DNA of 54,980 nt. It comes from Cloacimonetes bacterium UBA6081. Its GTDB lineage: Bacteria; Cloacimonadota; Cloacimonadia; Cloacimonadales; Cloacimonadaceae. The stretch lies in the NCBI GenBank assembly GCA_002428685.1, contig DIXL01000085.1, positions 33,094-88,073 on the forward strand. The letters run 5' to 3'. Shown one piece after another: positions 42,864 through 51,480 of this stretch (its first letter is position 1; the number at the start of each line of letters is the position of its first letter). A program made the translations under genes and the position numbers. The notes beneath the pieces are model-generated. The model ran no database searches. It was not told the origin of the DNA and saw only the letters and a program-made list of their open reading frames with translations.

Positions 42864-44249
42864 TTATTCCTTGCCTATAGCCTTCAGCAAGCGTTCTGCT
42901 TCTTCGGAGGTTATTTTGCCTGCTTCCAGCATATCCAGTATTTTCAGCCGGCTGCGGTCTGCCACTTCTTCTTTTTCCTTGTTTTTCAGTTCGCCGCCCA
43001 GGTAGGGTTTAATCAGGGATGAATCCATCACTTTGCGGATATATTCGTGCACATGATCTGCGTGGAAATGGCGCTGTTTCACTTCATCGAATCCGGTTTT
43101 AAAGCCTTTGATGCCTTCTTTTAAACCGTCGCTGATCTGAGTGCCGATATCTTCGAGGTTGACCATAACCTTTTCTCTGGCTTCATCCAAATCCAGCTTA
43201 TCACCCATCAGTTTCAGTTTGATGATAGCGTTATTCATCTTTTCCTTCACCTTTTCTTCTGTGAACGAGCCGACCACCCTATTCAGGTAATCTACAACCT
43301 TGTTCATCAGCTCCAAAACCTTTTCCTTCTCTTCGGTGGTATTGGCGTTTTTGATGGCTTCTTTCAGTTGTTCAATCTTTTCTTTGGCAAAGTCAATATT
43401 CAGATGGCCATCATTGCTCAGCTTGATTGCGCCGTTTTCAGTGGTGATCTGAATCTTGGTGCCGCCATTGCCGTTTATCATGGTGTAGGTTTCGTCATCC
43501 AGGGTCAGAGGGATATCAAGGTGTGATTTTACCCGTCCCGATTCGGTGTTGGCCTTCAGCTCGAAATCAAAGTTCACAGGCAGCACCAGGTGGACTATTC
43601 CATTCTCTGTTTTAAAGGTGAAATCGCCATTTTCAACGGGTTGGGTTTCATAATAGATCTGCCCGTTTTCGGTTTCCACATCCACCTTGGTGTAATTTGC
43701 CAAACGTAGCTTGATAGGCCCATTTTCGCTATGCAGATGGATGCTTTCACCAGTAATAGACTCTGCTGAGAGGGGGCCGTTCTCCATCTGGGCAAAGAGG
43801 TTTCCCTGGCATTGATGCAACCTCACCGGACCATTTTCGCTTTCAATATGGATGTCTCCTTTGCAGTTGCTAATGGAAACGGGGGCGTTTTCGGAATTAA
43901 TCTTCAGGTTGTTGTTCAAGCCAATCATGTTCATGGGATAGTTATCGGTTTCCAGTTCAAAACAAACCCCTTCTGGTATCGATAGTTTTATCTGAGATGA
44001 ACGGGTTTCTCTGTTTCCCATGTTGTCTACTTCATCCAGGATTAGTTTTAAAACTCCATCCGAATATTCAGCAGTAACGAAATCGAAGTAGTCGAAATTC
44101 TCTTCCGGTTCATCCAGATAGAGCATACCTTCAAGGCTAACTTTGTTATCATCGGATGCCGCAACGATTAGGGGAGCCATGTGGTTTTCCACCACAACCT
44201 TTGTAAGGGGCTCTTCGCTAAAGGTTCTTTGAAACAGTTTTTTGCTCAT
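42864..44249 (-). CDS. DUF4097-type beta-repeat protein with C-terminal helical domain
   Basis: A 461-residue protein. Residues about 20-275 are a beta-solenoid of the DUF4097/adhesin-like type, with a regular repeat around ENGPV, ENGPL, SENGPI, TENGQI and TENGIV. About 275-400 are charged helices (EKIEQLKEAIKNANTTEEKEKVL). The protein ends in a SHOCT-like short motif (LDMLEAGKITSEEAERLLKAI) typical of proteins paired with DUF2089 or other regulators. No signal peptide is visible, so it is probably cytoplasmic. It overlaps the upstream DUF2089 gene by four bases; the two probably form a regulator/partner unit of unknown role. Confidence 0.8.
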   Translation of the reverse strand: MSKKLFQRTFSEEPLTKVVVENHMAPLIVAASDDNKVSLEGMLYLDEPEENFDYFDFVTAEYSDGVLKLILDEVDNMGNRETRSSQIKLSIPEGVCFELETDNYPMNMIGLNNNLKINSENAPVSISNCKGDIHIESENGPVRLHQCQGNLFAQMENGPLSAESITGESIHLHSENGPIKLRLANYTKVDVETENGQIYYETQPVENGDFTFKTENGIVHLVLPVNFDFELKANTESGRVKSHLDIPLTLDDETYTMINGNGGTKIQITTENGAIKLSNDGHLNIDFAKEKIEQLKEAIKNANTTEEKEKVLELMNKVVDYLNRVVGSFTEEKVKEKMNNAIIKLKLMGDKLDLDEAREKVMVNLEDIGTQISDGLKEGIKGFKTGFDEVKQRHFHADHVHEYIRKVMDSSLIKPYLGGELKNKEKEEVADRSRLKILDMLEAGKITSEEAERLLKAIGKE

Positions 44250-44605
44250 TTTTGTCTCCTTTTTATTATCATGTTTATTGCTTCGTCCACATCGACAAAC
44301 CCCTCTTCCAGGTCTGCCAGAATATCGTTTACTTTTTCGGGACTCGGCTGTTTTTTGGTGATTACCGCGGTAATTTCTGCCAGTCGGTTTTTAATGGTTG
44401 GATATGAAATGCCAAGCTGGCTCTGCAGTTCTTTCAAATTGCCCTGAACCAAGAGAAATAACTTGATGAATTCCAGTTGACTTTCGCTAAATGCTGCCAG
44501 CCAACTATTTTCAAAGTTTCCTTTGTAGCTCACCTGGCAGCTCTCGCAATGGAGCTCTCTGATCTTCAGTTCATGCTTGCAAATGGGACAAGAAGTAATT
44601 TTCAT
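44246..44605 (-). CDS. DUF2089 zinc-ribbon/HTH regulator
   Basis: The protein is 119 residues from the ATG at 44605 (AAGGA nine bases upstream); the longer frame to 44710 is not family-like. The N-terminus is a four-cysteine zinc ribbon (CPICKHEL...CESC), followed by the DUF2089 core SESQLEFIKLFLLVQGNLKELQ, then a helix-turn-helix LGISYPTIKNRLAEI (about 70-85) and a tail with LEEGFVDVDEAINMI. It is likely a DNA-binding regulator of its own operon with the downstream DUF4097 protein. The nearby palindrome at 44746-44822 is a candidate operator. Confidence 0.88.
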   Translation of the reverse strand: MKITSCPICKHELKIRELHCESCQVSYKGNFENSWLAAFSESQLEFIKLFLLVQGNLKELQSQLGISYPTIKNRLAEITAVITKKQPSPEKVNDILADLEEGFVDVDEAINMIIKRRQK

Positions 44606-44633
44606 TTTCACCATCCTTGATAATCTTAAGGTC

Positions 44634-44661
44634 AATATAAATATTATTGAGTTCTTGTCAA
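44634..44661 (-). promoter_or_regulatory. Promoter of the DUF2089 operon
   Basis: On the minus strand a perfect TTGACA (44656-44661) and TATATT (44634-44639), 16 bases apart, lie about 30 bases upstream of the start codon. Confidence 0.65.
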
Positions 44662-44745
44662 GCAGATTCTTAAGATTATTTATGTTTTGTGTGTCGATTT
44701 TTATCCACACTAGGAATAATAATAGTTTTTCCTTGCCCGAAAGCC

Positions 44746-44822
44746 TTAATCAAGTGTTAATCTACCCTTAATCAAGCGTTAATTATTAAGACTTGATTAA
44801 GGGTAGATTAACACTTGATTAA
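44746..44822. promoter_or_regulatory. 31-bp perfect inverted repeat between divergent promoters
   Basis: The left arm 44746-44776 (TTAATCAAGTGTTAATCTAC then CCTTAATCAAG) is exactly repeated in reverse complement at 44792-44822 around a 15-base AT-rich spacer. Within each arm the short motif TTAATCAAG recurs, so four TTAATCAAG/CTTGATTAA sites are arranged symmetrically. It lies between the DUF2089 promoter (44661) and the possible promoter at 44885. It could be a multi-site operator, a cruciform-forming element or a mobile palindrome. Confidence 0.8.
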
Positions 44823-44884
44823 CGCCTTGATGCAAGAAATGAATAAAAATCGGGTAAGGGAGTTGATTTAAACAAACAAAAAAC

Positions 44885-44912
44885 TTGACAAAAGAGGGGT
44901 ATTTTCTATCGT
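44885..44912 (+). promoter_or_regulatory. Possible promoter of the polyprenyl-synthase-like operon
   Basis: TTGACA (44885-44890) and TATCGT (44907-44912) are 16 bases apart, about 55 bases ahead of the TTG start at 44967. Confidence 0.45.
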
Positions 44913-44966
44913 GAAAGTAGCTAAATATAATTCATTTTCATCTCATGGATAAAAGGGAGAAAAGCT

Positions 44967-45848
44967 TTGTTACTACAGAAGTATTTCGAATCTCGTTTCG
45001 AGCTGATTGACGAAGGGCTGAAACAAGCTCTGGATTTTGATAAAAAGCATGCCAAAGAGCTAAAAAAAGCCATGTTCGAAGCCGTAATCCCCGGAGGTAA
45101 ACGTTGGCGTCCGTTACTACTACTTTCCATCTTTGAGATGCTTACCGGGTTTAAGAAAAACCGCCGCTTACCTGATGCAATAAAAGCTGCCGTTGCGGTA
45201 GAGCTGATGCATAACGCTTCGTTGGTTCACGACGACTTGCCTATCATTATGAACCGCCCCCTGCGTCGGGGTAGCCCTGCCTTGCACGTCGAATATGGCA
45301 ACGCTGTAGCGATATTGGCATCAGATGCCCTATATACGCTTGCTTTTGAGGAAGTTGGACAGATAAAAGAAGCAGAGCAAGCTTTGAGTGTAACTCAGAT
45401 ACTGTCCACTTACGCAAAAAGTTATGGCATGGTGGGGGGACAAGCAGTGGACTTGTTAAACAAGCGTAAGTTGATGAAAATAAACACATTGCGTTACATT
45501 GATATGAAGAAGATCGGCTCGTTGTTGCAAGCTTCGGCCGACATAGCTTGCAGCCTATGCAACACCGATGATAACACACGTCAGATTATGAATGCCTATG
45601 CTTTAAATCTGGGGCTGGCGTATCAAATGATTGAAGATATCGAAGCAGATTATGCACGTGGCAGCGATGGTTTGGACGATGATTTTGTGCCGGTTTCCAA
45701 AGCCAGCTACACAGGTCTGCTGGGATTTGATAAAGCCCGAAAAACAGCAGAGGGGCTTTTGGACGAATCAGTGAGGATGATAAAGCCTTTTTCCGATACT
45801 GCAGTCCTCTTGGAATTTGTCTCCATGATAAAGGAACGGTTACCTTAA
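44967..45848 (+). CDS. Polyprenyl (FPP-type) synthase-like protein with eroded Asp-rich motifs
   Basis: A 293-residue isoprenyl-diphosphate-synthase fold: GGKRWRP (43-49, the diphosphate-binding KR), LMHNASLVHDDLP and a second motif region LGLAYQMIEDIEADYARG. In active enzymes the first Asp-rich motif continues DDLPxMDxDxLRRG; here Asp89-Asp90 are kept but the next acidic positions are Met, Asn, Arg and Pro. The second motif DDILD is EDIEA. The LRRG and the K of KST are partly present. Metal binding is therefore doubtful, and the protein may have altered or no prenyl-transfer activity. The start is a TTG at 44967 with AAGGGAG upstream. It heads a five-gene cluster. Confidence 0.8.
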   Translation: MLLQKYFESRFELIDEGLKQALDFDKKHAKELKKAMFEAVIPGGKRWRPLLLLSIFEMLTGFKKNRRLPDAIKAAVAVELMHNASLVHDDLPIIMNRPLRRGSPALHVEYGNAVAILASDALYTLAFEEVGQIKEAEQALSVTQILSTYAKSYGMVGGQAVDLLNKRKLMKINTLRYIDMKKIGSLLQASADIACSLCNTDDNTRQIMNAYALNLGLAYQMIEDIEADYARGSDGLDDDFVPVSKASYTGLLGFDKARKTAEGLLDESVRMIKPFSDTAVLLEFVSMIKERLP

Positions 45849-45854
45849 TCGCTT

Positions 45855-46640
45855 ATGATAGATATACATACGCACCTAATCCCAAACATTGACGATGGAT
45901 CCAAGGATTTACAGGATTCACTGAAACAGCTTGCCAAAATGGCCGAAGGGGGAGTTAAGCGTGTTTATCTTACTTCTCACTATTTTAGGGGACACTATCA
46001 ATATTCCAGAGACGAATATGACAAGCGTTTTAATCTCCTGATCGAAAAGGCAAAGGAAGAAAAGATAAATTTGGATATTCAGCCTGGTTTTGAAATATTT
46101 CTTCAGCCAGATATTATTACGGACATCCAGAAAAATTCACTTACCTTGGGGAATAGTCCTTATGTCCTGATAGAAAGTGAGCTAAACGGCTTGCCCAATG
46201 ATTTTTACAACAACATCTACCCCCTTCTGCGAGCTGGGTATAAACCCATTCTGGCTCATGCAGAACGCTATGTAAGCATTATGCGCAAACCAGAAAGAGC
46301 TGAAAGCCTTAGCCATAGAAACATCTATATGCAAACCAACTCCGGTAGTCTGCTGGGGATGTATGGCGAAAAGGTGATGAAAACAGCCTGGACTTTGGTA
46401 AATAATGGCTGGACTCATTTTATCGCTTCAGACGATCATGTGCGGGGAACTTATTTTGCCAATTTTGAAGCCAGAGCTGAAGTGGAACGCCGAATAGATC
46501 ATCACACCGCACATCTGCTTTTCCATGAGTATCCGGAAGCTATTGAAACGCAAGATATTATACCCTATCAATACGTTCATATTTATCGACCCTCGCACAG
46601 GCACAAACGCCGTAACTGGCTGCAGAGGCTTTTTGCATAG
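45855..46640 (+). CDS. CpsB/YwqE-type PHP-fold tyrosine-protein phosphatase
   Basis: A 261-residue PHP-superfamily protein. HTHLIP at residues 4-9, IDDGSKDLQDSL, LTSHYFRG, GFEIFL, LIESEL and HAERY, then SDDH, give the metal ligands and the order typical of CpsB/CapC/YwqE phosphotyrosine phosphatases, which control capsule or exopolysaccharide assembly in other bacteria. It is cytoplasmic. There is no partner tyrosine kinase in the window, so the client is unknown. It starts seven bases after the polyprenyl-synthase-like gene. Confidence 0.87.
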   Translation: MIDIHTHLIPNIDDGSKDLQDSLKQLAKMAEGGVKRVYLTSHYFRGHYQYSRDEYDKRFNLLIEKAKEEKINLDIQPGFEIFLQPDIITDIQKNSLTLGNSPYVLIESELNGLPNDFYNNIYPLLRAGYKPILAHAERYVSIMRKPERAESLSHRNIYMQTNSGSLLGMYGEKVMKTAWTLVNNGWTHFIASDDHVRGTYFANFEARAEVERRIDHHTAHLLFHEYPEAIETQDIIPYQYVHIYRPSHRHKRRNWLQRLFA

Positions 46641-47616
46641 CGTTCTGATTACAGGAATCACCGGCTTAATTGGCCGAAATGTGCTGCGGGAGCTTTTGGA
46701 AAAACATCCGGAGTATAGTTATTGCGCTTTGGTTCGCCCGGGCACAGATGTTATTCGCTATCAGGAAGTTAGAACAAAAATCCGGATAGTTTACATAGAC
46801 CTTTCCGATACGGAATCGCTGAAGGAATTTTTGTTTACTAACGACTTTGACACCATTATTCATATTGGAGCAATCAGAGGTGGCCGTAGGTTTAAAAAAG
46901 AGGACTATATTCGCAGCAATATCTCCAGCACCGAACAGATGGTGGAATATTGCCTTGCCAAAAATGCCCGCTTAGTCTTTTGCTCTTCGGTGGGTGTTTT
47001 TGGCGCAATCCCCATTGAGCTTCCTGCCGGAGCTGAAACAGAAAAAAACGCTGATAATTTGTATCATTACACCAAGATTGAATCGGAACGCATTATCAAT
47101 AAAGCCATCCTGATTGGGTTAAACGCCGCCATTGTGCGTCCCAGTATTACTTATGGACAAGGTGATTTTGGTTTTCCCTTTCAACTGGTGAAAATGGTGA
47201 AGCAATACCGTTTCCCCCTAATCAATCGACGGATATGGATACATTTGACCCATATTGACTCTCTGGTTCAAGCGTTTGTATGGCTAACGGAAAACACTTG
47301 GAAAAGCGGCATCACCTTAACCGTGGCAGACCGGGAACCTGTTCAGCTTAATGCTTTGGTAAATTTTATCTCACGCCAGGTGCATGGAAAGAACTACCCC
47401 CGCACTCTGGTGTTTGACCGTTTGCTTTTTGCCTGGGGCGAAAAAATTGCCAGATGGCTGAAAAACGAATTGTGGATCAGTCGCTTTGAACTGATTTCCC
47501 AAAGCTGGTTTTATGATACCAGCCTCTATCATGAGATTGCCGAAAACGCCGGTATCAAAGCCCATTTTACTATTCCGGAATTTAAAATAACCATAGAGGA
47601 TTTCCAAAAGCACTAA
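46633..47616 (+). CDS. NAD(P)-dependent SDR-type epimerase/dehydratase
   Basis: The protein is about 327 residues from a TTG at 46633 (AGAGG four bases upstream) that immediately precedes the Rossmann strand. The open frame reaches back to 46525 but would overlap the phosphatase and add non-family sequence. Motifs: LITGITGLIGRNVL (GxxGxxG coenzyme loop), the active-site Tyr and Lys in YHYTK, and the VRPSITYGQGD block. Extended short-chain dehydrogenases of this type modify nucleotide sugars or lipids; the substrate is not shown. It overlaps the next gene by one base (TAATG). Confidence 0.85.
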   Translation: MHSVLITGITGLIGRNVLRELLEKHPEYSYCALVRPGTDVIRYQEVRTKIRIVYIDLSDTESLKEFLFTNDFDTIIHIGAIRGGRRFKKEDYIRSNISSTEQMVEYCLAKNARLVFCSSVGVFGAIPIELPAGAETEKNADNLYHYTKIESERIINKAILIGLNAAIVRPSITYGQGDFGFPFQLVKMVKQYRFPLINRRIWIHLTHIDSLVQAFVWLTENTWKSGITLTVADREPVQLNALVNFISRQVHGKNYPRTLVFDRLLFAWGEKIARWLKNELWISRFELISQSWFYDTSLYHEIAENAGIKAHFTIPEFKITIEDFQKH

Positions 47617-48470
47617 TGGCTGTCCCGATAATTACAGATTGGGAGAAATATTTTAGCAATCCTCACGAAGGATTGGGCTCTTCCTATGAACGCATAATCC
47701 TTAACAATTTACTTTATAAAGTAGTAGATAACTACAATATCAACAATGCTTTGGAAACTCCTTCTTTTGGCTTTACAGGAATCAGCGGGATAAACTTGCT
47801 TAGCTTGGCAAAAAAGGGAGTGAAGATCACCCTTGAAGATCATAACCTTGAGAGACTGGACTTGATCAAAGGGCTTTGGGCGGAACTTAATATGGAGCTA
47901 ACAGCAAAACTGAATGGCAGTTACCAGGTTTTGGACTACCCCGACAAGGCCTTTGATTTGGGTTATAATTTTTCCGCCTTGTGGTTTGTTAAAGACCTGC
48001 GGCAGTTCCTAAGCGAGCTTTGCCGGGCATGCTCCAAGGCGATTTTATTGTGCGTTCCCAACCGAAATGGGATTGGATATAAAATGCAGATAAAAGATTA
48101 TAGCGCAAATAAATATCCCACGTTGAAACCTGAATCGCTGGACCCCTTGACCCTGAAGTATCTAATGCAGAAACAAGGCTGGAAGTTGAAAGCCGAGAAT
48201 TATATTGATTGCCCGCCCTGGCCTGATATTGGCATGACAAAAGAGCTATTTTTGGGGAAAATTCTGGGGCGTAGCAAGCAAAACTGTTGTTCCTCCGAAG
48301 CCAAAGCATCTGATGATACAGTTTCGATCTTGCCCTATTACCAGGATGCAGACCCGGATTTTGCAGATAGAATGATGCGATATAGTTTCGTGGAGCAGGT
48401 GGCACCCAATTTTTTTAAAAAATACTGGGCGCATCATTACTACCTGCTGTTTACTCCAAAGGGATCTTGA
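47616..48470 (+). CDS. Class I SAM-dependent methyltransferase-like protein
   Basis: A 284-residue protein with a degraded Rossmann-type methyltransferase core: an ALETPSFGFTGISGINLLSLAKKG region in the place of motif I, acidic LEDHNLERLDL, and DLGYNFSALWFVKDLRQFL in the place of motif IV/V. The usual GxGxG loop reads GFTGISG. The C-terminal third is rich in hydrophobic and basic residues. The substrate is unknown; its place in the epimerase/flippase cluster hints at lipid or glycan modification. It begins at the ATG overlapping the previous stop and ends three bases before the flippase-like gene. Confidence 0.72.
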   Translation: MAVPIITDWEKYFSNPHEGLGSSYERIILNNLLYKVVDNYNINNALETPSFGFTGISGINLLSLAKKGVKITLEDHNLERLDLIKGLWAELNMELTAKLNGSYQVLDYPDKAFDLGYNFSALWFVKDLRQFLSELCRACSKAILLCVPNRNGIGYKMQIKDYSANKYPTLKPESLDPLTLKYLMQKQGWKLKAENYIDCPPWPDIGMTKELFLGKILGRSKQNCCSSEAKASDDTVSILPYYQDADPDFADRMMRYSFVEQVAPNFFKKYWAHHYYLLFTPKGS

Positions 48471-48473
48471 GTT

Positions 48474-49478
48474 TTGATCCGAAAAAACCTGATTAGTCTT
48501 ACCCTTGGCTCGTTTATAGGAATTATCCTATTGGCAGTATGGCTGTATTTTAATCCTATCCAGGAAATCTTAGCTCATTTTGCCACAGCAAATTACAAGT
48601 GGGTAATCGTGGCTTCGCTGGTTTACCTGTCTGCATATTTTCTACGGGCATGCCGCTGGCGTTTATTGATTCCCAGTAGTGCAAATCCGGGGATGTGGAC
48701 AACCTGGCTTTATGCAATGGGTGGAAACTGGGTAAATTACCTTATCCCCATCCGCGCAGGTGACGTGGTTCGAGCCTGGTTTCTGAAACGCTTTCATCAT
48801 GTCCCGATGTTAAAAGCCCTGCCTTCCGTTTTTATAGATAAGGCTTTTGACACCATTGCAATAGCCTTTATCATTATCATAATACCTTTCTCCGCCATCC
48901 AGATCAGCGTGCCGGTGATGATTTTGTTAGGCTTGTTGCTACTGGTGTTTTTGTTTACTTTGTTTCTGCTATTTTTTGCTGCCTGGCACAAGGATTTGGT
49001 AATCCGCATTATTCAGTTTTTGCTTGCCTGGCTGCCCCGCAAATTCAGAGCAAAAGTGAATATGGGAGTGGAAGTATTTGTTGTTGAGCTAAATATATTT
49101 GAACATCATCCTTTAAAGATATTATTTGCCCTGCTGTTAACTGCCCTGGGCATATTGTTGGACGGCCTGTATTTCTTTTTGTTGTTCAAAGCATTTGGAG
49201 TCCCCTATTCGTTCCCGTTGGCTTTATTGGGCTACACCCTGATAAATTTGTCCTATGCTCTGCCACAGCCCCCTGCGCAGCTTGGCAGTAATGAATGGAT
49301 GATGATAATTGTCTTTAGTGTGGGATTTGGATTGACAAAGTCCACTGCCTCTGCAATTATGGCCTTCGCGCATATACTTACCGCAGCCTTAATGACTTTT
49401 TGGGGTGGAATTGCCTTTTTTATCCTTGGTCCGGAAGCACTTTCAAAGGTGTTCAAAGGTGAGAAACTAGAAGATTAG
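48474..49478 (+). CDS. YbhN/LPG-synthase-TM-like (UPF0104) multi-pass membrane protein
   Basis: A 334-residue integral membrane protein with about eight helices, from a TTG at 48474. The blocks FLRACRWRLLI, GGNWVNYLIPIRAGDVVRAWFL and ALPSVFIDKAFDTIAIA are typical of the lysylphosphatidylglycerol-synthase membrane region family (AglD/YbhN/UPF0104), where the membrane part moves or flips lipid-linked molecules. The aminoacyl-transferase domain of MprF is absent. With the polyprenyl-synthase-like, epimerase and methyltransferase genes upstream it suggests a lipid-carrier or lipid-modification cluster; this is inference. Confidence 0.85.
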   Translation: MIRKNLISLTLGSFIGIILLAVWLYFNPIQEILAHFATANYKWVIVASLVYLSAYFLRACRWRLLIPSSANPGMWTTWLYAMGGNWVNYLIPIRAGDVVRAWFLKRFHHVPMLKALPSVFIDKAFDTIAIAFIIIIIPFSAIQISVPVMILLGLLLLVFLFTLFLLFFAAWHKDLVIRIIQFLLAWLPRKFRAKVNMGVEVFVVELNIFEHHPLKILFALLLTALGILLDGLYFFLLFKAFGVPYSFPLALLGYTLINLSYALPQPPAQLGSNEWMMIIVFSVGFGLTKSTASAIMAFAHILTAALMTFWGGIAFFILGPEALSKVFKGEKLED

Positions 49479-49529
49479 TGCAGTATAAGGCAAACATGCT
49501 TAGTATATTTAATAGTGAATGGAGATAAA

Positions 49530-50513
49530 ATGACTAACGAAAACCTGATTAACGAGATTAACGAGCTGAGAAACCTGAAGCAAAACCTGCTAAATGAGAT
49601 TCATCATACTATAATAGGACAGGATAGAGTGCTGAATGACGTTCTGATAGCCCTGTTTGCCAATGGACACATCTTGCTGGAAGGCGTTCCGGGATTGGCT
49701 AAGACACTGCTGATTTCGTCTTTGGCTCAAGCCTTAGCTCTGTCTTTTAGCCGTATCCAGTTTACTCCCGATCTGATGCCATCAGACATTACCGGAACTG
49801 ATATCCTGGTCAACGATCCCGGCACAGAGCATAAACGTTTTGAATACATTAAAGGCCCCGTATTTGCCAATATCATTCTGGCAGACGAAATCAACCGGAC
49901 TCCGCCAAAAACACAGGCAGCTTTGCTACAGGCAATGCAAGAATATGCCGTAACCAGCGGTAATGTTACCAGACCTCTTACCAAGCCATTTATTGTGATG
50001 GCTACGCAAAATCCGATTGAGCAGGAAGGAACTTATCCTTTGCCGGAAGCACAGTTGGATCGTTTTATGTTCTATATAAATATAGATTATCCCAGCCTAA
50101 GCGAAGAATTGCAAATTGCCGAAAGCACCACCGGAAATGCCGATACAGTAATAAAACCACAGCTTAGCGGAGCGCAGATAATAAGTTTTCAGCATGTCAT
50201 CCGCAGCTTGCCGGTGAGTGAACATGTGCTGAAATATGCCGTTAATTTAGTGCGTAAGTCGCGCCCTAAAAGCAGTGATGCCTCCAAAGAAATAAAGCAA
50301 TGGGTAGCTTGGGGAGCAGGACCTCGTGCCTCGCAATACCTGATTTTGGCAGCAAAAACAAAGGCAGCTTTGGAAGGCAGGCTTACCCCCGCAGAAGAGG
50401 ACGTAAAAGCCGCTGCTATCAATGTGTTACAACATCGAATACTACCTTCGTTTGCTGCTCAGGCAGAGGGAATTGATCCAAGGCAAATCATCCAACACCT
50501 CCTGGAGGAATGA
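49530..50513 (+). CDS. MoxR-family AAA+ ATPase
   Basis: The protein is 327 residues from the ATG at 49530 (GGAGA just upstream; an in-frame GTG at 49515 is less suited). Walker A GVPGLAKT, Walker B IILADEINRTPP, sensor-1 MATQNPIEQEGTYPLPEAQLDRF and the C-terminal lid give a complete MoxR ATPase. These chaperone-like proteins usually work with DUF58/VWA-domain partners, none of which are adjacent here; the next gene encodes an exported propeller protein. Its stop overlaps that gene's ATG. Confidence 0.92.
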   Translation: MTNENLINEINELRNLKQNLLNEIHHTIIGQDRVLNDVLIALFANGHILLEGVPGLAKTLLISSLAQALALSFSRIQFTPDLMPSDITGTDILVNDPGTEHKRFEYIKGPVFANIILADEINRTPPKTQAALLQAMQEYAVTSGNVTRPLTKPFIVMATQNPIEQEGTYPLPEAQLDRFMFYINIDYPSLSEELQIAESTTGNADTVIKPQLSGAQIISFQHVIRSLPVSEHVLKYAVNLVRKSRPKSSDASKEIKQWVAWGAGPRASQYLILAAKTKAALEGRLTPAEEDVKAAAINVLQHRILPSFAAQAEGIDPRQIIQHLLEE

Positions 50514-51445
50514 TGAAAACCTTAATAACAGTAGCCTTACTACTGTCTATCTGCTTTTGTTTGCAGGGTCTTGATACAAAAATTCTGACTCAGCTTGCTC
50601 ACATTAAAAGCTCGCAGGCTTTTAACATAAAATTTGATCATGATTTGGTTTATACCCGCAATGCAAACAACATTTGGGTATATTCCATCTTCAATCCCTG
50701 GTCTCCCAAACTGGAAGCCGGTTTTTATAGCCCCTTTCCTATTGAGGACATGGAAACTCATGCGGGGAATCACTTGTTTGTTGCATCGCGTGAACCTACA
50801 AATCAGATATTAAGCGTGGATTCGCTTTACACAGGCTCTCGTATCTTTTTCACACAGACAATTCTGGGGGACAAACTCACCCGCGAAGGTGCAACCATGT
50901 ATGTGGCAGACAGGTTTAAAGGCATAGATATTGTAAACATTGGTGGTGGAACTATACGCGAAATTGTTTCCACTTTCAGTGAAAAATGGGGCATTAAGGA
51001 TTTTGAAGCGCAATACCCCTATATTTATGCTTTAAACGATTTTGGCTTAGTTGCGGTTGACATTACCGATTTACAGAATCCACGTTCTATCGCCACAAAT
51101 TATCAGCTTGTAGATGCAACATGTATGGCTAAAAATGCCAATACACTATGGGTTGGTGCAGGTAAAAACCTTTTTGCCTTCAATGTAACAAATCCCGCAA
51201 CACCTATAGTAGTTACCAATATCAGAATGACCAACGAAATCCAGAAGCTTCGTGTGAAAGATAACAAGTTATTTGTAGCCTTGGGCCGTGGTGGAGTGAA
51301 AATCTTCGATATTGCCAATCCTTTGAAAGCAGAGGACATAAATAACATCTTTTTTAGTGTTCCCGTGTATGATATCTCTTTGGCAAACGACTACATATTT
51401 GTAGGCTTGGGCAAAGAGGGCTGGATGATTTATCAATACCGTTAA
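50510..51445 (+). CDS. Exported LVIVD-type beta-propeller protein
   Basis: A 311-residue protein with a signal peptide (MMKTLITVALLLSICFCLQG) followed by repeated beta-blade units of the LVIVD type (for example YVADRFKGIDIVNI, YALNDFGLVAVDITDLQNP, FVALGRGGVKIFDIANP, FVGLGKEGWMIYQYR). It should be periplasmic or surface-exposed. The enzymatic role is unknown; such proteins are common and usually uncharacterised. It is coupled by ATGA overlap with the MoxR gene. Confidence 0.82.
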   Translation: MMKTLITVALLLSICFCLQGLDTKILTQLAHIKSSQAFNIKFDHDLVYTRNANNIWVYSIFNPWSPKLEAGFYSPFPIEDMETHAGNHLFVASREPTNQILSVDSLYTGSRIFFTQTILGDKLTREGATMYVADRFKGIDIVNIGGGTIREIVSTFSEKWGIKDFEAQYPYIYALNDFGLVAVDITDLQNPRSIATNYQLVDATCMAKNANTLWVGAGKNLFAFNVTNPATPIVVTNIRMTNEIQKLRVKDNKLFVALGRGGVKIFDIANPLKAEDINNIFFSVPVYDISLANDYIFVGLGKEGWMIYQYR

Positions 51446-51480
51446 GCAGGAATAGGCATTCCCCCAAAAATTTAATGGTT

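Noticed and set aside
46525..47616. SDR epimerase starting at 46525
   Set aside because: The extension lies inside the phosphatase gene in another frame and precedes the family N-terminus; the TTG at 46633 fits better.
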